Positions 41,487-49,128 of a stretch of DNA of 64,000 nt are shown here, piece after piece. Origin of the DNA: Anaerolineaceae bacterium (GTDB taxonomy: Bacteria > Chloroflexota > Anaerolineae > Anaerolineales > Anaerolineaceae); NCBI GenBank assembly GCA_029265815.1, contig JAJUGU010000004.1:62001-126000 (forward strand). The letters are read 5' to 3'. Both the position numbers and the translations under genes were made by a program. The notes below the pieces were generated by a model. The model had not been told where the DNA came from. It saw nothing but the letters and a program-made list of their open reading frames with translations, and made no database searches. How positions within the stretch are numbered: the stretch's first letter is position 1; every line of letters begins with the position of its first letter.

Positions 41487-42515
41487 TTAATTGGTCGTGT
41501 TATTCCAGAACCAGTTATAGGCGTAGAAATACCCGCCTTCAGAATCCAGCCTGATGGCGATCCTGGTGCTGCCCGCCAGGGCTGCAGGGATGGTAAATGT
41601 CTTGCTGAATGAACCGCCGCTTCCAGAATCAATGGTGTCAACCACAATTCCGCCCAGAGCCAGCGTGCCGTATGGGCCCATCCTTACAGTAAATTTCTGA
41701 CTGGCTGGGAAATTATTGGTGTAAATTGTTACACTTGAATCTTTAACTACGGCCTGGATGGTAAAAGTAGGGATGCCCACATACCCGGGAACAACCGGGC
41801 TGCTGGTATTGTTCCAGAACCAGTTATAAGCGTAGTAACCCGCCGGGCAATCCATACGGATGGCGATTCGTGAATAATCAGCATAAGCAGCGGGGATGGT
41901 GAACGTCTTGGTCAAAGTGCCGCCTGTTCCAGAATCAAAAGTGTCGACCACACTGCCGCCCAGCGCATAGGTTCCATAATCGCCCATTCTTACCGTGAAA
42001 GTTTGATTGGGTGGCAGATTGTTGGTAACCACCGTAACCGAAACATTTTTGGTGACTGAAGAGATGCTAAAAGTGGGATAACCGTAATATCCAGGAATAG
42101 CCGGAGGTACGGCGGTGCTGGTCGTGGCGGGGGTTGTCGTATTGTTATAGAACCAGTTAAAGGAATAGTATCCTTGCGGGCTATCGAGGCGGATGGCAAT
42201 TCGATTCGCACCCACCAAACTGGAAGGAATATTATACGTGGCGGTAAAACTGGTTCCAGAGGAGGGCTCTTTGGTGCCAACCACAGTTCCCCCCAGCGCA
42301 TAAGTGCCATAGGGACCCATGCGAACGGTAAACGTCTGGTCAGCCGGAAAGTTGTAGCCGTAGATCGTTACGCTTGTGTCGGTGACCACTGAAGTAATCG
42401 TGATCATTGGAACACCGCTGGCGTTGCCCTGACCAATAACCATGGCTACCAGGAACACTGCCAGAATGATCGGTACGATCAGTTTTGGGAAAACTCTAAG
42501 AAAATTATCTTTCAT
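41487..42515 (-). CDS. Secreted protein with three tandem beta repeats
   Basis: 342 residues from ATG 42515 with GGGGAGGG upstream; the ORF-track start at 42548 is rejected. A signal peptide (LIVPIILAVFLVAMVIG) precedes three repeats of about 95-105 residues. Each has the pattern I.SV..D.SVT(I/V)..NN(F/L)P..Q.FTVRMG.YGT.ALGG.VVDT.DSG.G......FTIP......RIAIR.D...GYY.YNWF.NNT. The last two repeats are most alike. The repeats look like immunoglobulin-type or cohesin-like beta domains and end in aromatic, Asn-rich linkers. No enzymatic motif or LPXTG anchor is present. It may be a surface or matrix component. Confidence 0.8.
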   Translation of the reverse strand: MKDNFLRVFPKLIVPIILAVFLVAMVIGQGNASGVPMITITSVVTDTSVTIYGYNFPADQTFTVRMGPYGTYALGGTVVGTKEPSSGTSFTATYNIPSSLVGANRIAIRLDSPQGYYSFNWFYNNTTTPATTSTAVPPAIPGYYGYPTFSISSVTKNVSVTVVTNNLPPNQTFTVRMGDYGTYALGGSVVDTFDSGTGGTLTKTFTIPAAYADYSRIAIRMDCPAGYYAYNWFWNNTSSPVVPGYVGIPTFTIQAVVKDSSVTIYTNNFPASQKFTVRMGPYGTLALGGIVVDTIDSGSGGSFSKTFTIPAALAGSTRIAIRLDSEGGYFYAYNWFWNNTTN

Positions 42516-42589
42516 AATCCCTCCCCTTATCACTTTAAAAACCAGCACCTGTTGTTTTTATAGTATAGCGATATTTTTTGTCAAAATAA

Positions 42590-42622
42590 AGAGACACTTG
42601 CAAACGCTGAACAAGTGTCTCT
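42590..42622 (-). terminator. Terminator of NBR1-Ig lipoprotein gene
   Basis: 11-bp stem AGAGACACTTG / CAAGTGTCTCT followed on the minus strand by TTATTTTGAC, 12 bases past the stop. Confidence 0.85.
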
Positions 42623-42633
42623 CCTATCGTTTT

Positions 42634-43821
42634 TTATGGATTGGTCAAACGCGCAGCCAACCACAGAGCAATATCATCGGTTGAATCGTGGTTGCTCATC
42701 ACTTTCAATTTGAAAGCCACTTCCTGGCCTGCCAGTGCAGATAGATCGATATCTACTTGAAGTAGACCATCACCAGCTTCACGATCCCAGGTTCCCAGGG
42801 ATGTGGTCGTTCCGCTGCTCGTTTCGATGTACAACAATTCATACGTCACCGAGCATTTTGGCGAGTTGCCTCTGCACGAAAGCGCTGCAACAAAATGGTC
42901 ACCAGCATTGATTGTGATCTTCGGGAATTTTCCTTCGATCATCCCATCACCACCAACTGCAGGAACCGTGTACAACGCGCCTTCATCGTCTACAAATCCA
43001 TCATCCAGCACGGGGGCATACGAACGGGTGATCGAGCCATTCTTGGTATCAATGCCAGCGCTTGGACAGGAGATCTTTCCTGCGTTCGTCCGCCAGGATG
43101 CCTTGCACATGTTTTTGACAAAGTCGTATACGGTGTTGGGATCTTTGGCCGCTGGAATCTTCGCGACTTTAATGTTCACAGTTAACGGAACGTTATAAGT
43201 GTTACCCACTCCAAATACTGCGCCGTTAGCCGCCTTCAGCATCCAACTGCCGCTATAATTGCCAGGATCGGAGGGTGCCACCATCGAAACCGACAGGTTG
43301 ACCGTTTCGCCAGGGTTGACCACTTTCGGAAAAGCAATCACCGCACCAGCGCCCATCTGGTTGCCCCCGAAGAAGAAGATCTTGTAATCTTTCGTCCACG
43401 AACAAGACCCTACATTCTTAATCTGCCAGGTTTTTACAAACGATTCACCCGCGTAGATCGATGACCAATCGGCAATCGTTACATCTTTAATAAAAGATGC
43501 TGCATTGCAGGGAATAGGTGTGGGTGTCACCGTCGGCGGCACCGGCGTGGCTGTAGGCGGAACCGGCGTGAAAGTCGCCGTTGGAGTAAAAGTTGGCTGT
43601 GAGGTATTGGTTGGCAGCGCAATCTGTGTCAGATCAGCGATCATCGTCTCGAGGACGGCCTGAGTAGCCTGGGCAGCTACCGTTCCAGCCACCAGCGTGG
43701 AAATTTGCGCCTGGTCAGGTGTCGAAACCCCACCCGTCCCAGGCAACAGACCGCAGCCAGTCATGGTCAGCGCCAGAACCAGTATTGCAGCCAGAGGTTT
43801 GTAAATTCTTTTTAACAGCAT
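42634..43821 (-). CDS. Lipoprotein with NBR1-Ig-like (FW) domain
   Basis: 395 residues with AAGGAGATG before the start. Signal peptide with lipobox MTGC (Cys about residue 23), a coiled helical stretch, and a long Thr/Pro linker (TPTATFTPVPPTATPVPPTVTPTP). Then an Ig-like domain of the NBR1 central type follows (FVKTWQIKNVGSCSWTKDYKIFFFGGNQMGAG ... VNPGETVNLSVSMVAPSDPGNYSGSWMLKAANG). The final 150 residues form a second beta domain (DGMIEGKFPKITINAGDHFVAALSC ... DDIALWLAARL). This architecture is widespread in Anaerolineae surface proteins. It likely binds a protein or sugar ligand outside the cell. Confidence 0.85.
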   Translation of the reverse strand: MLLKRIYKPLAAILVLALTMTGCGLLPGTGGVSTPDQAQISTLVAGTVAAQATQAVLETMIADLTQIALPTNTSQPTFTPTATFTPVPPTATPVPPTVTPTPIPCNAASFIKDVTIADWSSIYAGESFVKTWQIKNVGSCSWTKDYKIFFFGGNQMGAGAVIAFPKVVNPGETVNLSVSMVAPSDPGNYSGSWMLKAANGAVFGVGNTYNVPLTVNIKVAKIPAAKDPNTVYDFVKNMCKASWRTNAGKISCPSAGIDTKNGSITRSYAPVLDDGFVDDEGALYTVPAVGGDGMIEGKFPKITINAGDHFVAALSCRGNSPKCSVTYELLYIETSSGTTTSLGTWDREAGDGLLQVDIDLSALAGQEVAFKLKVMSNHDSTDDIALWLAARLTNP

Positions 43822-43950
43822 AAATCATCTCCTTGTTCGTCTTAATCTAGACGAATCAATCCCCCGTTCAGTTCCCAGCCTTGCCAGTTTCAATTAATCC
43901 TTTTATTACTCCTTTACCCGTGTTTACCTTAAAAAATTTGTCAATTTAGA

Positions 43951-44295
43951 CTAATCTACTCTGTGAAAAATCGTTTCGATCCCATCCACAGTGATGATCA
44001 ACTGATCCTCTTCAATCCGGTAAGTCATTTTTTGTTCAGGGATAGATTCATCGGTTTCAGAGCGGAAGATCATGATATCTGGTTCCTGTAATTCATAGAT
44101 CATCGCGACTGAAACACCATTCATAGAAATAACCAGTCCGCCTTCCTCTTTGATATCCAGAGTAACTCCTGAAGCTGGTTCCTGCCATTTTCCTATCAGG
44201 GGGTCACGGTTGGAACACCCCGTCAACATACCGACTAACAAATTGATCGCAATCATGATGTACAATATATTTCTAATATTCTTCATCGCTGACAA
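43951..44295 (-). CDS. Small lipoprotein
   Basis: 114 residues. The start is either TTG 44295, with AAGGAG 7 bases upstream, or ATG 44286 nine bases later; the Shine-Dalgarno spacing favours the TTG. A signal peptide ends in the lipobox LTGC. The mature part is a lipocalin-like strand pattern with DPLIGKWQEPASGVTLDIKEEGGLVI, repeating 'G.W ... l.f...g' as seen in DUF5640-type proteins, and ending in LIITVDGIETIFHRVD. No active site is seen. It stands alone on the minus strand. Confidence 0.75.
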   Translation of the reverse strand: MSAMKNIRNILYIMIAINLLVGMLTGCSNRDPLIGKWQEPASGVTLDIKEEGGLVISMNGVSVAMIYELQEPDIMIFRSETDESIPEQKMTYRIEEDQLIITVDGIETIFHRVD

Positions 44296-44491
44296 CCCAT
44301 TTCTCCTTCTTTCTTAGTTTACTCATTACAGCCCCCCAGAGCAATACATTTTTTATCGTCTTTACAGGTCTGTTGTTCACCAATCCTTAGTTAAAAATAT
44401 GACCTTTTTCCCATGCGCAGATAGTTGGGATTGGTTATACTGGCATAGTTAGATAATTGGTAATTTGCTCAAACCCTCTCCCAGGAGATAA

Positions 44492-45343
44492 ATGATGAGT
44501 AGAGTTGTGATCGTAACCGATTCCACTGCCTATCTTCCCAAGTCATACGTCGACGATCTAGGAATTGAAGTCGTACCATTAACCCTGAATTGGGATGGTA
44601 AGACTTACCGTGATGGAATTGATATCCAACCAGATGAGTTTTATACACGCCTTTCTACGAGCAATACCTTTCCTACAACCAGCCAGGCAACGATTCAGGA
44701 TTTTTCCACAGTTTTTCAAAAAGTGTTAGATCGGGGTGACTCCATCCTTACCATGCCGATCAGTTCGGGAATCTCCGGAACCGTGTTCTCTGCATTCAAA
44801 GCTAAAGAAATGTTCAAAGGTGCTCCGATCGAGGTCATCGACACCAGGCTGGTGTCTATGGCGCTCAGCTTCCAGGTACTTGCCGCTGCTCGCGCAGCAA
44901 AAGCTGGGGCTTCGCTGGAAGAATGCAAGCAGATTGCGCTTGAAGCCTACAAACACATCGGTGTGTATTTTGTTGTAGATTCATTGAGATACCTGCACGC
45001 CGGCGGTAGAATCGGCGGCGGCAAACGCTTCTTGGGAACCGCCCTTAAGATCAAGCCGGTACTCGAAATCAGGGAGGGGAAAATCGAAGCTGTTAAAAGC
45101 GCCATCACAATGGGTAAAGCGGTCGAAGCCATGATAGACCTTGTAAAACACGATATCCACGGTAAAACCCCGGTGCGCATATCTGTATTCCACGCCCTGG
45201 CGGAAAAGAAAGCGCAGGTCCTTCTTGACAGAATGGTAACCGAGTGTAATGCTGTGGAAGGCATCCTCAGTTATGTCAGTCCAGTGGTCGGCTGCCACGT
45301 TGGCCCCGGCACTCTGAGCATCGCCTATATGGCAGGCATGTAA
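44492..45343 (+). CDS. DegV family fatty-acid binding protein
   Basis: 283 residues with CCAGGAG upstream (ATG 44492 or 44495). DegV hallmarks are complete: VVIVTDSTAYLPKSYVDDLGIEVVPL, YRDGIDIQPDEFYTRL, FPTTSQATIQDF, MPISSGISGTVFSA, IEVIDTRLVSMALSFQVLAAARAAKAGASLEE, RYLHAGGRIGGGKRFLGTALKIKPVLEI and SPVVGCHVGPGTLSIAY. These proteins bind long-chain fatty acids and, in Firmicutes (FakB), present them to the FakA kinase for phospholipid synthesis. FakA is not in this window. Two SCP2-type lipid-binding proteins occur 2 kb downstream. Confidence 0.95.
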   Translation: MMSRVVIVTDSTAYLPKSYVDDLGIEVVPLTLNWDGKTYRDGIDIQPDEFYTRLSTSNTFPTTSQATIQDFSTVFQKVLDRGDSILTMPISSGISGTVFSAFKAKEMFKGAPIEVIDTRLVSMALSFQVLAAARAAKAGASLEECKQIALEAYKHIGVYFVVDSLRYLHAGGRIGGGKRFLGTALKIKPVLEIREGKIEAVKSAITMGKAVEAMIDLVKHDIHGKTPVRISVFHALAEKKAQVLLDRMVTECNAVEGILSYVSPVVGCHVGPGTLSIAYMAGM

Positions 45344-45359
45344 GCATTAGCCGTAGATA

Positions 45360-45389
45360 AAGCCCCGGCTTAAGGTCGGGGCTTTTTCG
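45360..45389 (+). terminator. Intrinsic terminator
   Basis: 9-bp stem AAAGCCCCG / CGGGGCTTT followed by TTCGT, 16 bases past the DegV stop. Confidence 0.85.
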
Positions 45390-45441
45390 TCTGGGCTATA
45401 ATTGATCTATAACAAATACCGCTTCTATCGGAGAAAAAATC

Positions 45442-46773
45442 ATGCCAGACGCGATCTTTCAATTTCCACGCGGCTTTATGTGGGGTACGGCAACCGCCGC
45501 GCACCAGGTGGAAGGGAATAACATTAATAACAACTGGGCAAAATGGGAATCTGAACCCGGCCGTATCATTAAAGGCCAAAAATCAGGGCTGGCCTGCGAC
45601 TGGTGGGGAGGGCGCTGGAAAGAAGATTTTGAACGCGCCAGAAATACCGGTCAAAATGCCCACCGCTTTTCCATCGAATGGAGCCGCATCCAGCCTGAAC
45701 CCGACCGATGGGATGACGAAGCGCTGAACAAGTACCTTGAGATGTGCCGCTGGTTGTACCGCAATAATATGACACCACTGGTTACCCTTCACCATTTTAC
45801 CGATCCATTGTGGTTGGTTGAACGCGGCGGCTGGGAAAATGAAGAGACCCCTGCGCTGTTCGCCCGTTACGTCCGCCGCGTGGTGACCAGTCTCAAAGAT
45901 TACGTTAACCTTTGGGTAACGATTAACGAGCCAAACGTGTATATCTTCAGCGGATGGGTTTCGGGTGAGTTTCCCCCGGGGAAGAACGATCTTGCATGTG
46001 CTGTAAAAGTAGCAGTGAACCTGATTCGCGGGCATGCTGCTGGTTATAAAGTGATTCATGAGGTGCAGTCCGAAGCACAGGTGGGGGTCGCCACCAATTA
46101 CCGCAGCCTTGTTCCTGCCAGATCATGGTTCCTGCTTGACAGACCTCCGATGAAGATACAAGACCAGATCTTCAACCGCGCAATCAACGATTGCCTTTCT
46201 TCTGGAAAGCTTAACCTTCCATTCAAGAAAGTCAACATCCCCGAAGCAGCCGGCACGCAGGATTTCATTGGTTTGAATTACTACACCCGTGATCTGGTTC
46301 AGTTTAGCCTGAAAGACTACGCTTCTCTTTTTGGCAGGCGTTTCTTTCCAAAGGACGCCGATCTGAGCCCTACAGGGTTCATCGCCAATATCCCGGCAGG
46401 CATGTGGGATGGATTGAAATGGGCGCATGAATACAAACTACCGGTTATCATTACCGAGAACGGCGTCGAAGATCATCTTGACACTCTCCGCCCGCGTTAC
46501 ACCATCGAGCATCTACACCAGGTCTGGCGCGCAATTAACTTTAACTGGCGCATTAAAGGATATTTCCACTGGTCTCTGGTGGATAATTTTGAGTGGGAAC
46601 GTGGCTGGACACAGCGCTTCGGATTATGGGGCCTCGATACTACAACCCAGGAGCGCATCCGCCGCAGCAGTGTAGATATGTATGAAACCATCTGTAAAGA
46701 AAATGGTATCTCAAGTGATATGGTGAAACGATACGCACCTGAAATCTTTGAGAAGCTTTTTCCGGCTGATTGA
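45442..46773 (+). CDS. Glycoside hydrolase family 1 beta-glucosidase
   Basis: 443 residues. FPRGFMWGTATAAHQVEGNNINNNWAKWE is the family opening. The acid/base Glu lies in VTINEPNVY (about residue 161) and the nucleophile in VIITENGVED (about residue 341). The sugar-binding HFTDPLWL and WSLVDNFEWERGW are also intact. It is cytoplasmic (no signal peptide) and hydrolyses beta-linked disaccharides. The TENG form and the E-W-E-R pocket suggest an unphosphorylated beta-glucoside rather than a 6-phospho substrate. CGGAG precedes the start. The SCP2 gene follows after 32 bases. Confidence 0.95.
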   Translation: MPDAIFQFPRGFMWGTATAAHQVEGNNINNNWAKWESEPGRIIKGQKSGLACDWWGGRWKEDFERARNTGQNAHRFSIEWSRIQPEPDRWDDEALNKYLEMCRWLYRNNMTPLVTLHHFTDPLWLVERGGWENEETPALFARYVRRVVTSLKDYVNLWVTINEPNVYIFSGWVSGEFPPGKNDLACAVKVAVNLIRGHAAGYKVIHEVQSEAQVGVATNYRSLVPARSWFLLDRPPMKIQDQIFNRAINDCLSSGKLNLPFKKVNIPEAAGTQDFIGLNYYTRDLVQFSLKDYASLFGRRFFPKDADLSPTGFIANIPAGMWDGLKWAHEYKLPVIITENGVEDHLDTLRPRYTIEHLHQVWRAINFNWRIKGYFHWSLVDNFEWERGWTQRFGLWGLDTTTQERIRRSSVDMYETICKENGISSDMVKRYAPEIFEKLFPAD

Positions 46774-46805
46774 TGACTGGCCACAAGCCGTTATGGAAAA
46801 ACCCC

Positions 46806-47207
46806 ATGCCAACTTATGAATTTTTCAGTGCAGACTGGTTGAAAGAAATCGAAAGGCTCATCCGCAGCCAAATTGATCCCGCAGCCATCAACTATGCCTC
46901 CACAAGCCTGCTTACGGTGTTCGAAAACTGTCCTAACGGTGTGGAGAAGGCTCTCTTCATCCAGACGCATAAAGGGGAATTAACCCGGATCCTTGCCGTC
47001 GAAAAACCTTACCCGCAGGCTGAATTTGCCGTCAGTGGTGAATACACGACTTTCCTCAAGGTCATGAGAAAACAATTGGATCCGATGACAGCACTGATGA
47101 GCGGTGAACTTCATTTTGAAGGGAACATGATACGCGCGATGGGGATGGTTTCATTAATTGAACCTTTGTATCAAGTAATCGCTGAAATTCCGACCAATTT
47201 CGAGTAG
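46806..47207 (+). CDS. SCP2-domain lipid-carrier-like protein, first copy
   Basis: 133 residues from ATG 46806, chosen because it aligns with the start of the paralogue at 47313; the ORF track places the start 36 bases earlier, overlapping the GH1 gene. The sterol-carrier-protein-2 fold is seen in AEFAVSGEYTTFLKVMRKQLDPMTALMSGELHFEGNMIRAMGMVSLIEPLYQVIAEI. SCP2 domains bind acyl chains and other lipids. It probably shares a transcript with the upstream beta-glucosidase, though the link is not understood, and is followed by a terminator. Confidence 0.85.
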   Translation: MPTYEFFSADWLKEIERLIRSQIDPAAINYASTSLLTVFENCPNGVEKALFIQTHKGELTRILAVEKPYPQAEFAVSGEYTTFLKVMRKQLDPMTALMSGELHFEGNMIRAMGMVSLIEPLYQVIAEIPTNFE

Positions 47208-47225
47208 ATCATTACTGCCCGTATC

Positions 47226-47258
47226 AAAACGGCATCGTATTTCGATGCCGTTTTAATG
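47226..47258 (+). terminator. Intrinsic terminator
   Basis: 12-bp stem AAAACGGCATCG / CGATGCCGTTTT with a 5-base loop, then AATG, between the two SCP2 genes. Confidence 0.85.
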
Positions 47259-47312
47259 ATTTCAATATAATTAATCCATCACTCGACGCTTTTTTTCAAA
47301 AAGGAGATCCCT

Positions 47313-47711
47313 ATGCCGACAATCAAATACCTGAGTCCTGAATGGACTGCGGAAGCTGAACAACGTTTACGCAGTCAGCTCACCCCCGACCAAATGAAGA
47401 ACCTGACCTCTTCGATGCTGACCGTGTACACAAATTGCCCGGATGGCAAAGACCGTGCGCTCTACTATAAGCTCGAGAACGGCATTTTCACCGATATTTC
47501 CATTCGTGAAGCTCCTTTCCCTGAAGCTGAATTTGTGATCAGTGGGGATTATGAGACATTCGCCAAGATTTCTCGCGCTGAACTTGGATCACGTTCAGCA
47601 TTGATGAGCGGCAGGCTGCGCTTGCAGGGCAATATGGTTAAAGCCTTGAGCCTTGCATCAATTGTCGACCGTTTTAATAAAATCCTCTCAGAGATCGATT
47701 GTGAATATTAG
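47313..47711 (+). CDS. SCP2-domain lipid-carrier-like protein, second copy
   Basis: 132 residues with AAAAAGGAG before the ATG. It is clearly paralogous to the gene at 46806: both start MPT, share WL/WT...E.RLRSQ..P, then YTNCPDGKDRALYYKLENG, AEFVISGDYETFAKISRAELGSRSALMSGRLRLQGNMVKALSLASIVDRFNKILSEI. The two are separated by a terminator, so they are independently expressed. The M24 peptidase gene follows after only 8 bases, so it is probably in the same transcript. The pair looks like a tandem duplication that diverged. Confidence 0.88.
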   Translation: MPTIKYLSPEWTAEAEQRLRSQLTPDQMKNLTSSMLTVYTNCPDGKDRALYYKLENGIFTDISIREAPFPEAEFVISGDYETFAKISRAELGSRSALMSGRLRLQGNMVKALSLASIVDRFNKILSEIDCEY

Positions 47712-47719
47712 AGGGAAAA

Positions 47720-48934
47720 ATGACAACCAACGATCCCTATTTCATTGACTTTCCCGGCAGAATTAAATCCATCCAGCGTGAAATGGCCCTCGACGGCGTG
47801 GATGTTTACCTGGGTTCTCGCCTGCGCACCCTTTCCTGGACAACAGATGCCTTCTGCCCGTGGCGCAGTTATATCGTGATTCCTCCAGAAGGTCTGCCTA
47901 CAGTATTCACCTTTGTGATCGATGCGGCGCGTGTGGCAGATGAATCGTGGCTTGATTTTGACCATGTGCTCGGTTTCGCCCCTATGGGCGGCCAGGACCA
48001 GATCACCGCTGTTTCAGATCTGATTAAATCCTATCTTAAGAATGGCAAAGGCGTGGTGGGTGTAGAAGCGGGCATGTCCAATTATCTACCTGAAGGAAAC
48101 CTCACTCACTATGAATATGAAGCTTTCTCTGCCGCTTTGCCCGGTGCAAGGCTGGTTAATGCGCTGGATATCATCGACCGCCTGTCCATGATAAAAGATG
48201 AAGGAACGATCAATCGCTTCAGAAAAGCAGGACGGATGGCAGACGCCGGACACGAGGCAGTGCTTAAAGCCATTCAAAACGGAGGTTTCGCTAAATACAC
48301 CGAAACCGAGATAGCCGGTATTGCAGCTCTGGCCATGCGTGAAGCTGGCAGCACCTGGGAATGGTCATTCACAGGCGGTAACGAGATCGCCTCTGGCTAC
48401 CGCACGGGTTTGATGGGCGGCGCATGCACGCCTCCCACTGATCGCAGACTGCGGGCGGGAGAACCCTTGATGGTCGACCTGCACTCCACTTACAGACTTG
48501 GTCTTGGTGATCATACTCACAACTATCTGCTTGCCCCTGCTACTGAACGCCAGTTGTGGCATGCCAAAAATTTTGTTGATCTGGTAGCGTTGTGCCTTGA
48601 TACTTATAAACCCGGCATCACCCCCTCTACACTGGCAGATAAAATGATGGTCTTCTGTGAAGAAAGAGGGTTCGCGGAGTTCATGGTGCCCGGCTTTGAA
48701 CACGGCATCGGTATGCTGGGTGATGAATGGCGCATCGGCCGCAATGATGGTCCTTTCCCATACTGGACGAATCCAGATCATGTTTATCAAAAGAACGAGA
48801 TGCTCATCTGCGCCATCCAGTACGCGTGCCCTGAAGAGAATATTGGATTCCGTTACGAGAACGCCATCCTCATCACTGAAGATGGCTGTGAAACGATGTC
48901 AAAATTCCCGCTTGCCATCGAAGTGATCGAATAG
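47720..48934 (+). CDS. M24 family aminopeptidase (Xaa-Pro type)
   Basis: 404 residues with GAGGGAAAA before the ATG. An N-terminal creatinase-like domain of about 160 residues is followed by the pita-bread domain. Metal ligands are recognisable: LMVDLHSTY (Asp), LGLGDHTHNY (Asp), GFEHGIGML (His), then a Glu in the FRYENAILIT segment. Such enzymes remove an N-terminal residue before Pro or hydrolyse creatine-like substrates. It is cytoplasmic. It fits the peptide catabolism of the window with the M20 and M32 peptidases. It is followed by a terminator. Confidence 0.92.
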   Translation: MTTNDPYFIDFPGRIKSIQREMALDGVDVYLGSRLRTLSWTTDAFCPWRSYIVIPPEGLPTVFTFVIDAARVADESWLDFDHVLGFAPMGGQDQITAVSDLIKSYLKNGKGVVGVEAGMSNYLPEGNLTHYEYEAFSAALPGARLVNALDIIDRLSMIKDEGTINRFRKAGRMADAGHEAVLKAIQNGGFAKYTETEIAGIAALAMREAGSTWEWSFTGGNEIASGYRTGLMGGACTPPTDRRLRAGEPLMVDLHSTYRLGLGDHTHNYLLAPATERQLWHAKNFVDLVALCLDTYKPGITPSTLADKMMVFCEERGFAEFMVPGFEHGIGMLGDEWRIGRNDGPFPYWTNPDHVYQKNEMLICAIQYACPEENIGFRYENAILITEDGCETMSKFPLAIEVIE

Positions 48935-48950
48935 ACTCAAGACACTCAAC

Positions 48951-48980
48951 AAACGGCTCCCGACGCGGAGCCGTTTGTTT
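48951..48980 (+). terminator. Intrinsic terminator
   Basis: 10-bp stem AAACGGCTCC / GGAGCCGTTT followed by GTTTAT, 16 bases past the M24 stop. Confidence 0.85.
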
Positions 48981-49128
48981 ATCTTCCAGCTCATTTTTAT
49001 TCCTCCAGTGATAAAAAATCATTGACAGAACTATCTGGTATAATCCATCCGGTTAAAATTACCTTTTTGGCGCTATGATAGATCATATCAAGGTTAAGCG
49101 ATCTTTTGGATCAGCTGCCTTTTAATGA

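Noticed and set aside
49022-49044. TTGACA and TATAAT upstream of glgP as a promoter
   Set aside because: The two boxes are only 11 bases apart, too close for a sigma-70 promoter; only the TATAAT may be used.
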